Assembly: GCF_029873635.1 (NCBI RefSeq)
Contig: NC_080425.1
Span: 43,914,402 to 43,978,401, forward strand
Length of the DNA: 64,000 bases
From: Malania oleifera
Lineage: Eukaryota; Streptophyta; Magnoliopsida; Santalales; Ximeniaceae
Direction of reading: 5' to 3'
Made by a program: the position numbers and the translations under genes. A model generated the notes under the pieces. That model ran no database searches and was not told the DNA's origin. It saw only the letters and a program-made list of their open reading frames with translations. How positions within the stretch are numbered: the first letter of the stretch is position 1; every line of letters begins with the position of its first letter. Of the stretch, positions 43,752-55,600 are shown in pieces.

Positions 43752-44903
43752 TTGCTCCTAGACAGTTGTCAGGGGTTTATGGCCTTTGCAAAGGAGGTGT
43801 TAGAAAATGGATTGAAGCTGGGCAATACACTAGTGTTTAAGGAGTTTCCATACGTCTTTCTAGAAGATCTACCAAGATTGCCTCCTGACCGCGAGGTAGA
43901 TTTCGCTATTGATCTACTTCCCAGGACGACACCGATTTCTAAAGCTCCTTACAGAATGGCTCCAGTGGAGTTAGGAGAGCTAAAGGATCAGTTGCAAGAC
44001 TTGCTGGATAAGGGTTTTATTCAGCCCAGTGTATCACCATGGGGAGCTCCAATGTTATTTGTAAAGAAGAAAGACGGATTTGTGAGAATGTATATAGATT
44101 ATAGAGAAATCAATAAGGTGACAATCAAGAACAGGTATCCTCTACCCCACATAGATGATTTATTTGATCAGCTTCAAGGTACACGAGTCTATTCTAAGAT
44201 TGATCTCAGGTTAGGCTATCATCAGGTGAAAGTAAAAGCAGTAGATGTCTCGAAGACAGCTTTCAGGACCACGTACGGGCATTATGAATTTCTAGTTATG
44301 CCATTTCGTCTGACGAATGCTCTTACTGTATTCATGGATTTGGTGAATAAAATCTTTCATCAGTATTTAGACCACTTCGTTGTAGCTTTCATTGATGACA
44401 TACTGGTCTACTCGAGGAGCTTTGAGGAGCATAAGATGCACTTACGGCTAGTACTTCAGATGCTCAGGGAAAAGGAATTGTATGTCAAGTTTAGCAAATG
44501 TGAATTTTGGCTAAAGAAAGTGTCATTTTTGGGGCATGTTATTTCAGGGGATGATATTTCAGTGGATCCCAGTAAAATTGAGGCAATGTTGAATTGGGTC
44601 AGGCTAAAGAACATTTGGGAAATTAGGAGTCTTTTGGGACTGACGGGTTATTACTGTCGGTTTATAGAGGGGTTTTCATCTTTATTAGGGCCACTCACGC
44701 ATTTGAACAGGAAGAATGTCAGGTTTGAATGGAATGTTGATTGCAAGCAGAGCTTCCAAGAACTGAAACAGTGGCTTGTCACTGCACCAGTACTGATGAT
44801 TCCATCGGGGGGTGATGGCTATGTAATTTACAGTGATGTGTCTTTGAAAGGACTCGAATGTGTATTGATGCAGCATGGTAGGATTGTAACTTATGCATCC
44901 TAA
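43752..44903 (+). CDS. Reverse transcriptase (partial RNase H) ORF of element B, 383 codons
   Basis: An uninterrupted frame of Ty3/gypsy RT, the enzyme that copies element RNA into DNA. Landmarks: [65 protein letters not shown] (first catalytic Asp), and [11 protein letters not shown] carrying the FIDD catalytic pair at about residues 215-218. FLGHVIS and the thumb/connection [18 protein letters not shown] block follow, then the start of RNase H. It is the longest open coding stretch in the window's transposons, but it stops at the start of RNase H (TAG 44901-44903) and its gag and integrase are broken. It is probably inactive on its own; the catalytic motif DLRLGY (usually DLRSGY) is slightly altered. 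Confidence 0.88.
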   Translation: MLLDSCQGFMAFAKEVLENGLKLGNTLVFKEFPYVFLEDLPRLPPDREVDFAIDLLPRTTPISKAPYRMAPVELGELKDQLQDLLDKGFIQPSVSPWGAPMLFVKKKDGFVRMYIDYREINKVTIKNRYPLPHIDDLFDQLQGTRVYSKIDLRLGYHQVKVKAVDVSKTAFRTTYGHYEFLVMPFRLTNALTVFMDLVNKIFHQYLDHFVVAFIDDILVYSRSFEEHKMHLRLVLQMLREKELYVKFSKCEFWLKKVSFLGHVISGDDISVDPSKIEAMLNWVRLKNIWEIRSLLGLTGYYCRFIEGFSSLLGPLTHLNRKNVRFEWNVDCKQSFQELKQWLVTAPVLMIPSGGDGYVIYSDVSLKGLECVLMQHGRIVTYAS

Positions 44904-46376
44904 TAGTTGAAAGAGTATGAAAAGAACTACCCTACCCACGATGTGGAATTGGCTGCAGTGGTACACGTATTAAAGATTTGGAGGCATTGTTTGTACGGTG
45001 AGAGATGCGAGATATTCTCCGATCACAAAAGTTTGAAGTACTTTTTCACTTAGAAGGAGTTGAATATGAGACAGAGGAGGTGGTTGGAGCTTATTAAAGA
45101 TTATGACTGCACTATTAGTTACCACCTAGGGAAGGCAAACATGGTAGCTGATGCTTTGAGCAAGAAATTAGTGGGACCAGCATTGGCAGCTATGGAGGTT
45201 TAACATCCAATCTAGATGGATCTGGAGAGACTTGGTGTAGAGTTGGTAGAGAGTGATCCTCAGGCATTTATTGCCAACCTAGTGGTGCAACCTACTTTAC
45301 GGGAAAGGATTAGAGCCGCTCAGATGGATGACACAAAATTAGCAGAGCCGATAACTAAGGTGCAGGACGCATAGGGAGAGGAATTCAATATTTCTGATGA
45401 CGGGGTCTTGAGGTTCCGTTCCAGGTTGTGCGTGCCTAAAGATATGGACATCAGGAGGACGATCTTAGAGGAGGCTTATAGGTCCTTGTACACATTTTTT
45501 CCAGGTAGTACTAAAATGTATAAGGATCTGCGAGAGTCTTACTAGTGGAGCGGCATGAAGAGGGAAATTACCGAGTTTTTGTAGTAGTGTCTGACGTGCC
45601 AGTAGGTAAAGGTTGAGCATTAGAGGCCAGCGGGCCAGTTGCGGCTGCTTTACATCTAAAAGTGGAAGTGAGATCATGTATCTTTGGACTTCATGATAGG
45701 TTTATCGCTAGCACAGCATGGTCAAAATGTGATTTGGGTGGTCATTGATAGATTGACGAAGACCACTCACTCCATTCCAATTAAAATCAGCTACTCCATG
45801 GACAGACTAGCGGAATTATATATTGAGGAAATAGTATGCTCACATAGTGTGCCAGTGTCTGTAGTATCTGACCGAGACCCACATTTCATGTCACAATTTT
45901 AAAAGAGCTTGCAAGGGGCTCTGGTGTCTTAGTTATCTTTCAGCACAGCGTTTCATCCTCAAACAGAAAGCTAGACTGAGAGGGTGATTCAGATATTAGA
46001 AGATATGCTGCAGGAGTGCGTGCTGGATTTTGGGGGTAGTGGGATCTAGTATATGCTGCTGGTAGAGTTTGCATACAATAACAACTACTAGGCCAGCATC
46101 AGCATGACACTTTGGCTCTTTTTGGTAGGAGGTGTCGTTCTCCTCTATATTGGGATAAGATAGGCGAGAGGCGAGTGTTGGGAGCAGAAATAGTGCAGCA
46201 AGCCTACAACAAAGTATGGCTTATTAAAGAAAGAATATGTGCAGCTCAGAGTCGGCAAAAGAGCTACACCGATACTCGCCGCCGGAAGTTGGAATTTGAA
46301 GTTTGGGACCATGTGTTTTTGAAGATAGAACCATTTAAGGGAGTTATGAGATTTGGGAGGAAGGGTAAGTTGAGCT
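44904..46376 (+). pseudogene. RNase H and integrase region of element B (decayed)
   Basis: RNase H continues [28 protein letters not shown] and [13 protein letters not shown] (44945-45170). Integrase: [19 protein letters not shown] (45845-45900) holds the second catalytic Asp. [20 protein letters not shown] (45690-45745) precedes it, and the catalytic Glu region reads HPQTES*TERVIQ. Several TAG stops look like CAG/TGG to TAG changes. The frame ends in GKLSL, where solo LTR A3 was inserted. Confidence 0.82.
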
Positions 46377-48450
46377 TGTTAGCTTTGGTGTATTCCCAAG
46401 AGGGGGGGTGAATTGGAATTTGAAACTTTTTCTCCTAGGTTAAACTAGTTCAGCAACAGTACATTCACAACCTAGGTCTATCTACCCAAATGCGTAGATA
46501 AGTGTAATATTCAGAATTTAAATCATGCGCATCATTCACACAATAGCATACACGTGCGGTAAATATAAAGTGCGGAAATATAAATAGACACACGATATGT
46601 TATCGGGGCTCAACCAACTAAGCCTACATTCCTGCCTCTAGCTCGCAAGCCCAAGGATTCCACTAAAGTTCACTTAACGGGTGGAGCAGCACCTAATACA
46701 ATCAAGTCAATTACCACAGAGCTGACCTCAACCTTAACCAGGTCAATTAAGGGGCTGACCTCAACCAACACGCCTTACTAGGATGGCGCACCTAGCTTTC
46801 CTAACTGGGTCAAAGCCAATCCGGGACTATTTCAAAGGGCTAGTCTCCCTCTTCAGGCCCGTGCCTGGAAATACAACAGTATTTGAAATACAACGAAATG
46901 GTATAGTGATTATGCTTTCATGTAAAGTAGATGTGTACCCAGATACGCGCAGTATACTTAATCAATCAAATGCACATCAACCATGTAGGTAAATGTAAGC
47001 TCAGTGATGTGTATTTTTGTGCAAGCTACACTCAATAAGATATGATCGTTAATATGCTCAAGCGTGTTTTAATCAAGTTATTTCTTTGAAATAGTAAATA
47101 TTAAATCTCAATAATAAACCAGGGTTTTAAAGATGCTGCAAGTATTCAATACAACTCAAAATATTTTCTTCAATGTCATATGCTCAAGAGTTGCTTGAAA
47201 TAATAATATAACTTGTAGAAAATATTTTTGCACAACAAAATCAAAGTTATGGAAAACTTGCAATAACAATGCAAATATCCTAAGCTTGCTAGTTTATCCC
47301 AACACAAGATTTATAGTATAAAAATCTGTGGGATAAACCTAAGCTAAACTCCCCAAAAACAATATCTCAATCACACGAGCACACTGGGAGTATTAGCAAT
47401 ACTAGCAACACCAATATACTCTCATAACACTAAAATGTATCAAGGGAATAGAAATTTGAGAGTATTTGGGAAGGAATAGGATTTTGAAGTAGAGAGGATT
47501 TGTTAATGATTTTATGCTAATCTCTGTCTAATCCTCACAAATGAACCCATATTTATAGACAAGGTTAAAAATATAACCGTTTAGGACCTATTGGGTATTC
47601 TTAGAAAAATTTCAAAAAGCTTAAACACAATTAACTCAACTTAACCCAAATTTACCATGGTTAAATATTTTTAACCTGCTAAGGTTCGGGTGGCTGAACC
47701 TTTGTTCCGTCGCCCGAACAGACATTACTTTAAAAGATATTCAACTGAGTTCGATCACCCGTGTCGTGTTTCGGTAGCCCGAATCAAAGTCAGAAACATT
47801 TGTTTGTGACTTCGGGTGCTCGGTCCTGGGTTCGGTAGCTTGAACTCTTGTGTTCGGTCGCCCGGGGTCTGATTTGAACTAAAAGGTTCGGTCGCCCGGA
47901 TTGGTGGAAAGTTCCCTTTAAAGGGTTCGGGTACCCGAACAAAAGTCAACAAGTTGACTTGTCTAGAGTTCGTCGCCCAAAGCGTTTTAAACGCAATGGG
48001 TTTGGTCGCCCAAACACTCATAATATTTTCAATTAAGTCCATTTTTATCCAATTTTAATTCCTCTGATATAGTGCATGATAATGGGGACTATTTTGTGCA
48101 TTTTATGTAGGGACCTAGGGTCTTTTCAAGTACACCAAAAAAAGCTGGCGTCGGTCGACCAAATGCCCTAAGGTCATTTGGTCTTTATGGTCTGTCTATG
48201 ATATTTTTGAGCTTACAGAAACCTACATGCATGACATGCAGAGATTATTACAGACCGTATCCTAATTACTATTACAAACAATAACATTACAACAATTAAT
48301 AAATGTGTCGGGGTCTTCACTTCTCTTCAGGTTGCCGCATGCCATTAATATGATCTTCCTAATATAGTCCTACTGCACACAAACTTGGCAAATGTTAAAT
48401 ACCAGAGTATTTGTCATAATCAAAATAGGGTATGACCCATAGGGTCAACA
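46377..48450 (-). mobile_element. Solo LTR A3 (minus orientation), inserted in element B integrase
   Basis: Plus strand begins TGTTAGCTTTGGTGTATTCC and ends GACCCATAGGGTCAACA. Flanks GAGCT and GATCC both differ by one base from the codons expected there (GAGCC in GGTAAGTTGAGCCCTAGG), so the TSD was probably GAGCC. Integrase reads on from GKLS to PRFIGPFEILERVG across it. Its U3 array has a different core from the other A copies (GGTCGCCCGAA), and a minus-strand TATA (TCTATAAATAT) is at 47552-47562. Confidence 0.87.
47680..48010. repeat. Variant array (GGTCGCCCGAA) in LTR A3
   Basis: About a dozen motifs such as TTCGGTCGCCCGG, TTCGGTAGCCCGAA and the perfect palindrome TTCGGGTACCCGAA (near 47926-47939) sit at the same place and spacing as GGTCGACCGA in copies A1, A2 and A4. 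Confidence 0.85.
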
Positions 48451-48635
48451 GATCCCTAGGTTTATTGGCCCTTTTGAGATACTTGAAAGAGTGGGGTTAG
48501 TTGCCTACCGGCTAGCTTTACCACTAACCTTATTTAGATTGCATGACGTATTTCATGTCCCATGCTGAGAAATTACGTCCCAGATCCCTCCCACGTGGTC
48601 AGTTATGGAGAGTTAGAGCTCAGAGATTCACTAAC
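48451..48635 (+). pseudogene. Integrase C-terminal piece of element B
   Basis: PRFIGPFEILERVG then VAYRLALP and FHVPMLRNYV..DPSHVV are the conserved end of chromovirus integrases. It breaks off at the insertion of element C. Confidence 0.85.
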
Positions 48636-50633
48636 TGACTCACTCGAAAAATGAGCAGCTTGGAAGTTATCCTAAGTATAGGAATTATGTCGTGTAATAT
48701 TCAGCCCAAAGGTTAGATCGTCTCCTCAGGAAATGCAGTTTAATATCAAATTTTACATTTGTCCAATCAAAAAATAAAAGGTTACTAAACTTAGATCAGA
48801 TTTGAGGTTTTCAGGATTGGTTGAGATTTCTTTTGACAATTTAAACAAACACGCAAATTAAACCCTAATCTTAACATGCATTGAATTAAATAACAAGAAC
48901 GGAAATCTTACGTCTAATCAGGCAGAAATTGAAACACGCGTTAAACTTCAGAATAGAAACTAAAGACGATAAGTTTAACATGTAACCTAAACACGCAATG
49001 ATGAAAATTCACACAAACACAAACACAAACACAAACGATAAAAACCGAACCATTAACAAAATCAAGAACTTAATTCAAGACCAAACTTAAACGCAAGCAC
49101 AAACAAAAATTTAATGCTTAAACAAATCAAACGATAACTGAACACGATAAAAATGAAAACTTTGATAAGGCTAACCCTAAACTAATCGAGTTTCAATCAA
49201 AAATTAAATTTTAAAAGGAGAACTAATTTAATTTCTAAGAACAAAAACAAATTTTTTTATTTTTTCTATTTTATTCTTTTTTTTTTAGAACCAAACCAGA
49301 TTTAACTTAATTGATTAAATAACTCAACGTACTAATTAAATCTACCACTAATTGAGAGAAAATAAATAAATAAATAAATAACCTTAATAATAATTAAACA
49401 CCTTAAACAATATTCAACATCTAAAATTTCAAATAAAGTTCAAAAACTAAACTTTATCAATATTCAACTAACTAAACAATAATAAAAAAAAGAAAAGATA
49501 AAAGAAAGAGAGAGGAAAAGAGAGAAAATCTGTGACGGATAGTGGCTCTCGGTTGGTGTTGGTGAGGCTGTAGCAGAAGTGGAGCTTCTAGTGGCTGTTT
49601 CTCGGCTTCAGCAGCAGTTGGAGTGGAGCTTCTAGTTTCTGGTGGCTCAGGGGTGTTAGGCAGCACAGCAGGTTTGTGCTTGGAGCAGTTGCAGCATTCT
49701 GTGCCTGGAGTGTAATTGGATTAGAGGTTCTCGATAGTAGGTTTTTGGCAGCCGGAGGTTATGATGGCTGGTGGTTGCTGTGGAGCCGCAGTGGCATAGA
49801 GGTCGAAAGGAGAGGGGGAGAAGAGGATTAAGGGAGGAGGAAAGGAAGAAGGGCTACGAGATTTTTAGCTACAGATCAGAGGGAAAAAAATAGAGGGCAA
49901 GACAGAGAAAGGGAGATAGACCAAGAAGAAAAGGAAGGAATAAGAGAGGAAGTAGGGAAAGAGAAGGAGGAGGAAGGGAAGAGACGAGGGAGCTGTAGGG
50001 GAGTTAGTGAGAGTGTGCAGGGAGGGAAATTGAGAGATTGAGGGAGAAAGAGAGACTGAGGGAGGAGAGAAAGAGAGCGGGCAGGGACAAGAGCAGAAAA
50101 AAGATTCAGAGAGAGTTTGAGAGGAAAAGAGGGAGAGAACAGGTGAGGGGGTACGCGGGAGAGAAGAGATGATATATGGAGGAGGGAAGATGCCCTACGA
50201 CCGGCCAAGAGGACCTAGACAGGTGGATCCGACCCAGTAACATAAAAGGTTTTGTATATTTATATATATTCTTTCTTCTTTTTATTCCTTTACGAACGAA
50301 GCCAATCTTGACCCTCGTGGAGCTCGTATCTCTTGAAACTTGAACACGAAAGTTGTAGGTAATCTTTTCATATTTCTCTATAATTTTGAATCGTTTCATT
50401 CAGAGCTTAGACGGAAAAGTTAGGCGTGAATTACGAACTGATGCCGGTTTTAGCTCCCGATAATTTTTCTGCGATAAAAAAATGCCAAAATTTCATAAAA
50501 TGCTTAATAAAACCTAGATATTATAAATGGGACACTTTTTTAAAATGTTGAGAGTAATTGGGCATTTAACTTAAAATATAAACCCTATTGCACGGATTAA
50601 AATGCCTAATTACGCAGTTTAAGCGCGCAATCA
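48636..50633 (-). mobile_element. 3' LTR of element C
   Basis: Plus strand starts TGACTCACTCGAAAAATGAG and ends AAGCGCGCAATCA. A purine-rich plus-strand tract (49800-50170) and CT-rich minus strand form the probable U5/R leader. Short TAAA microsatellite at 49364-49382. Confidence 0.88.
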
Positions 50634-50645
50634 CACCCCCCAATT
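50634..50645 (-). other. Polypurine tract of element C
   Basis: Minus-strand AATTGGGGGGTG directly abuts the LTR start TGATTGCGC; it primes plus-strand DNA synthesis in LTR retroelements. Confidence 0.75.
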
Positions 50646-52401
50646 AACGTTTTGCTAGTCTCTGGTAAATAACATGAATGAATTTTAGGGGCGTATCCAA
50701 AAATACCAACTCCAGAGAAAATGAAATTAATGCACATGCAACACAGTCATACCATTTCACATACAAGAATATAACTAAATTTCACACACATTCGTTCATA
50801 TTTAGCGCACACAACTCCGAAGCATGTCACTCATGCAAGTTTCATCATGATATAGCATTTAAGAATAATATACTCACATGAAGTTAACTGGCGGTACAAT
50901 TCAAAGTTAATGTGGTCATATAAGTTCGAGTATAAACAGACGAAATCTCAAGGTGTGTGTGATGTGTGTGACTCATTACACCTAAGATACTAGTAGACAT
51001 CTACAAAACGGTCGTTTTGACTCGGCCTAACTGGTATACCCTAAAAAATACTCAAAGAGGATGAGTTCACTTGTTATATGTGAGGAGGAGTGTCGCGATC
51101 AAACACCCCACATATTGAAAGGAACAAATGCTAAGTATATGGAGTGGCCTAGTCAGAGAAGGATCTAACCTATCTATGAGGTGTCGGGTCCTTCACCCTA
51201 GCATCTTCTCATCTATTCGCCATATCCAACCGAGACCACCCTAGATCAACTTATTCACAAACTTGACGTGAATACATCTGAGGCATTAAACGGTTGAAGA
51301 ATCTTCATACATGGAGAACGTGTGTCGTGTCCTTGACTTTTTTGTAAAATTTTTGTGGAGCAAGCATTAGCATTTCATTTCTTGTGCGTTTCTATTTCTT
51401 ATTCTTTCTTCTGCTCATTCTTCAATTTCGGTCTTTTCTTGGTCAATTAGGACAATTATTACACTTCTTTTGTTATCTTCATACCATCAATGGGAATTAA
51501 TCTCGAATAGTAGTCCATAAACTAAATCTATCTCCAGGGGTGGCTCAGCCTTCACATCTTGGGTAGGCTACAAGACCTAAGTTTCTATCTCCTCTCTAGA
51601 TGTCACCTCTATGCTAGCAAATAAAAAACAGAGACTAGTGTGCAAAGAATCGTTCAGAAGAAAAGAAAATCGAGTTTCGTGAACTTTGATTTGATGTTAA
51701 CACTCAAAAGGATGATAAATAGTTCAAAGATATCTCACAAGGTGTCATAGTCGCCACGGGTGTTCTCTCAGTACTCACAAGGAACCCTAAGTGCAATGAA
51801 TCACGTGAATGTGTCTATTCAACCTCATGATATGTCATGTAAATACAAGAAATTATATAACCAGATTAACACTAGTGTATGGTATCAATTCTTCATGGAG
51901 TTACAAAGTCATATAAAGAGAAACTACGCATAAATGACTCAAGTGTGTAATTCTTAGGTTATATGCAAGTATGTGAAGGATATAAGTCAGTGTTCATTAT
52001 GACATACTTGTTTATCCTCAATGCTCTTTCTTTCTTTCTTGTTTTGAAATTTTTTTATTTTCATTTTTATTTCTTTTTCTCAAATTAATATATAAAACCC
52101 AGCAAGTATACGTGCATAGTGTCACATGCAAATGCTCACCCCTAAACTAAGGTGGAACATTGTCCTCAATGTCAAAGCATAAGGGAAATAGAAAAACTGT
52201 GCATGGGTGTACAAACTAATAGAACATCACTACCAACTAATGCGATAGAAATATGAAAGAAAGATGCAAATAAAAACAAATAAATCAAAAAAAAAATGAA
52301 AAAGAAAATAGTAAAATAGAAAGGTCAGAGGACTCCCCTGGGTCCTGCAGAAGCAAGACCTTTTTATTGGGATCAAATGGGATTGTGGGAGGCTTGAGCT
52401 G
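50646..52401 (-). other. Non-coding 3' region of element C
   Basis: No env-like or other reading frame remains. Athila elements often carry long 3' untranslated DNA or an env-like ORF here; none is visible. Confidence 0.6.
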
Positions 52402-52746
52402 CTATTCCTTGACCATGATGTTTTTATCATTTGTTGGATCCACCATTTCTACTATGTCGTGGGAATAAGCATGTTCAATGATATACGAGCCACATCGGGA
52501 TCTTAGCTTCCAAGGAAACAGACGGTATCTAGAGTTGTAGAGAGGGCCTTGCTGATTTGGGAAGGGTTGTTTATCCTTGAGTTTATGCAGCACCTTCATC
52601 TGCTTCTTCTCTAAGCGGTCCTTGTCATAGACTTTCTTCTTAGATTCTGTGAGCGCACGGACCTGCTTTATAATCCAAAATACATAATGCTGAATTTTAA
52701 CAGTTACATAACATGCCTTACTGTAAATCAACCTGTATTGAGTCAT
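52402..52746 (-). CDS. Integrase C-terminal fragment of element C
   Basis: YRLIYSKACYVTVKIQHYVF matches the ..YRLVYGKACHLPVELEHKA block of Athila-type integrases, and LYNSRYRLFPWKLRSRCG matches their carboxyl domain. The RNase H-like catalytic core upstream is gone. A 4-base overlap with the protease frame shows that a deletion joined the two directly. Confidence 0.8.
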   Translation of the reverse strand: MTQYRLIYSKACYVTVKIQHYVFWIIKQVRALTESKKKVYDKDRLEKKQMKVLHKLKDKQPFPNQQGPLYNSRYRLFPWKLRSRCGSYIIEHAYSHDIVEMVDPTNDKNIMVKE

Positions 52747-53591
52747 CCCTGAAATTTTCTTGATTCTAGTGTGGTAAGCCCAGCGCGCATAACCAATTTC
52801 TCGAACCAGGCTATTCGGTTAGGGCAACCCATCTGGTCATATATGATCTTGACTTCTAAAAAGAATTGTTGCTTATCCTGCATTGGTGTTTGATTGGTGG
52901 CAAAGTAGGTCACAATATCATAAACCCGAGGGCCGCATGACATGTTCGTGATAGGATAGATGATGTCTAACATTGTCAACTCTGGCGGTTTCCATCGCAC
53001 ATCACGAATTGGTATTGTATCTATCACTGTGGACTGCCCCTTAGATTCAAGTAATGCACTAATCAATGGAACTTTGTCATCAATTACCTCAGGTTGTTCA
53101 AAAGCTTCATTCTCAAATGCACCAACAGGACCAAATGTTGAAAATAGCTCCAACGTATCTAAGTCATGCACCACATCTAATGCGTGTACTTCCAAATCAT
53201 CACACCCAATCGGCGTCTTATTAAACACGTTCATTTCTAGTGTTATGTTTTCGTATGTGAGCTTGAATACTCCGCTTTGACAGTTAATCAATGCATTAGA
53301 AGTGACAAGGAATGGTCGGCCAAGAATAACAGGGGCCTGATATATGGTGGACACATGTTGTTGCATTTCCAGAATAATGAAGTCCACTGGGTAGTAAGAT
53401 TTGTTGACTTGAATTAATACATCCTCAACAACACCTTGTAGAGATTTTACGGATCTGTCTCCTAACTGTAGCATCATAGTAGTCTTCTTCAGCTCACCTA
53501 AACCCAGTTGTTCATATATCGAAAATGGGAGCGGGTTCACACTACTTCCCAGATCAAGTAGAGCTATCCTAATACGAGATTCACCAATCAT
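52743..53591 (-). CDS. Athila-type protease ORF of element C, 282 codons
   Basis: Aspartic protease domain: ALLDLGSSVNPLPFSIYEQL (catalytic Asp in DLGSS), LQLGDRSVKSLQGVVEDVLI, then VILGRPFLVTSNALINC. These are the hallmark blocks of Athila/Tat protease, which cuts Gag-Pol. After the domain comes a long linker ending in the region normally followed by RT, but the frame stops (LTTLESRKFQG) and integrase C-terminus follows. The open frame suggests moderate age; the element still lacks its polymerase. Confidence 0.85.
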   Translation of the reverse strand: MIGESRIRIALLDLGSSVNPLPFSIYEQLGLGELKKTTMMLQLGDRSVKSLQGVVEDVLIQVNKSYYPVDFIILEMQQHVSTIYQAPVILGRPFLVTSNALINCQSGVFKLTYENITLEMNVFNKTPIGCDDLEVHALDVVHDLDTLELFSTFGPVGAFENEAFEQPEVIDDKVPLISALLESKGQSTVIDTIPIRDVRWKPPELTMLDIIYPITNMSCGPRVYDIVTYFATNQTPMQDKQQFFLEVKIIYDQMGCPNRIAWFEKLVMRAGLTTLESRKFQG

Positions 53592-54346
53592 GATCGAAAT
53601 GGTGGGAGAACCAGGGTCTCTAAGCTTTTATGGAGTCTAACTCAATATCAATGGCTAACTTGCTCACTTAAGAAAGCCTTTTTCTTCACATTCAATTTCC
53701 TTTTTACTATGCATAGGTCTTTCAGAAATTTTGCATATGCAGGGATTTTCTGTATGGCCTCTTAAAGTGGATGTTAATCTTCACCTGTTTGAATATTTCT
53801 TGGATCTCAGTGTGATACTTATTCTTTTGACCAGATGTCAACTGCTGAGGATAGGGTACCACAGGTACTCCTTGACCGGTTCATCCTCCTTATTATCTGA
53901 CTTTGTTAAACTTGAGCTGGCCTTATCTGATTTTTCTTTTCCCTCATCTAGGTCAGTTGTCACTTCAAGTGCGAGAACGACTGTTTGTTGATCAGTGGGC
54001 ATTTTAGGACGAGAAACTTCTTTTTTTCTTCGCAAGGTAATAACTATCTTAACTAACTCAATAGCATCCCTTGAAACATTGTGCACTGGTTGCTGTTGCT
54101 GTTTATATACTTGGGGATTAGGCTGAGGCTATGCATGAAATTTCCCTTTTTCCATGATGTTCAGCTACGTACTTATCTTATTCATGACATCTTTCAATTC
54201 ACTGAAGGTTTGGTTACTCTGATTGCTAGTCGTCACCTGAATTTGCATGAATTGCTAAAACATGTTCGCTATCTGTGTCATGCTAACATCAAGAGATTTC
54301 TTTGCTGGAATTGGAGCTAAATTTGGTTGAAATCCCGGTGGTGCGT
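53592..54346 (-). pseudogene. Gag-protease linker of element C
   Basis: Minus-strand sequence with a charged, Lys/Glu-rich stretch (KPK..TTDLDEGKEKSDKASSSLTK near 53900-54000). It is broken by stops and ends at the insertion point of solo LTR B'. Confidence 0.6.
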
Positions 54347-54479
54347 TGTAATGACCCGGAGAATAATGGTATTTAAATAATTAAAAGAAAGGAAAATGGA
54401 AACAGGAACAGAAGGAGGCAGCCGACTTCGTCTACGACGTTGTATTTTGAATGTGATAATCCCAAGAAATTTTCCAAGC

Positions 54480-54665
54480 CTCATCGACAAACACAGGGGT
54501 TTCGTCGACGAGGGTTCTTCAGGATCTTGTCAATGAAGTTTTGTCTTGTTGACGAGAAGATACCAAAATAGGATTTTTGGAAGTCTGAAATTCATCGATG
54601 AGGGTTTAGGTTCATCGACGAACTTTCTACAGGACTCGTCGATGAGGTGACGTGGCTCGTCGACG
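54480..54665. repeat. TCGTCGACGA cluster in LTR B'
   Basis: TTCGTCGACGAGGG, TCATCGATGAGGG, CTCGTCGATGAGG and CTCGTCGACGAAT lie immediately upstream of TATAAATA. Confidence 0.85.
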
Positions 54666-55284
54666 AATCCCGCAGTATAAATAGTGTTAAAATCATTTTC
54701 TTGTGCAGGAAATTCACCAAAACCCTTTCTTTTCTCTCTCTACAGTCTCTCCCTTCTCTCTCTTCGATTTCGGCCCCATTAGTCACTGAATCGACGATCT
54801 GAGGCCACCACGACACTCCTAGAAAAGTTCTCTGCAAGTCTGTCGGAGCGGATCATCAGTGGGGCTGAGTTGGAAACCATCCCAAATCTAGGGTAAGACT
54901 TTCTACTTAGTATTTGGCTATTTGACAGTTGTAGAAAGCGTAGTACGCGTAGAAATACTGAACTTTAGTTCTGGGAAATGTCGTTTTCAAGGTGTTGAGT
55001 GGGGAACCCTATGGGTGCAGGAGTATTTCTCTTAGAGGCTTTTCAGGAATCAGGTAAAGGGATAAACTAAGCTAGGTATTTTATGAGAATATATGTATGT
55101 TATTACAGCATTTGATTTCAAGAAAATAAATATATTTATATATGATTTATATTTGGGAAATACTACTGAAAATGATGGTATGTTAAATATACGAAAAACC
55201 TAGTTCGTGTGGTATGAGTAAAATTTATGGTAAAATACTGTTTTCTGGGAAATGTGAAATGTTATGGAATCTGCTACGGATATT

Positions 55285-55600
55285 TTTTCCAGCGTATGAA
55301 CCGTGCTATTGATTTGTTTGCCGGCGTACAGACCGTGCTATTGATATGTTTGCCGGCGTACATGCTGTGCTATGGATATGTTTGCCGGTGTACGGACCGC
55401 GCTATTGATATATTTGCTAGCATATGGGCCGTGCTATTGATATGTTTGCCAGCGTATGGGCCGGGCTATGGATATGTTTGACGACGTACGGGCCGTGCTA
55501 TTGATATATTTGCTGGTGTACGAGCCATGCTATTGATATGTTTGCAGGTGTACGGGTCGAGCTATGGAAAAATATGAAATACTGGCGTACGGGCCGATGA
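55285..55600 (+). repeat. 32-bp minisatellite, about 10 units, in LTR B'
   Basis: The unit TTTGCCGGCGTACGGACCGT plus GCTATTGATATG is repeated about ten times with a few differences per unit. It shares the GCCGGCGTA..GGCCGTG core with the 37-bp repeats at 40826-40965 and 63815-64000, but the unit is 5 bp shorter and the copies are twice as many. Confidence 0.92.

Noticed and set aside
49876..50208. Ser/Leu/Pro-rich minus-strand frame
   Set aside because: Low-complexity purine-rich stretch in the LTR of element C; the matching stretch in the other LTR does not keep the frame.
55227..55481. 84-codon frame with a repeated Cys/Tyr-rich pattern
   Set aside because: It is the translated 32-bp minisatellite of LTR B'.
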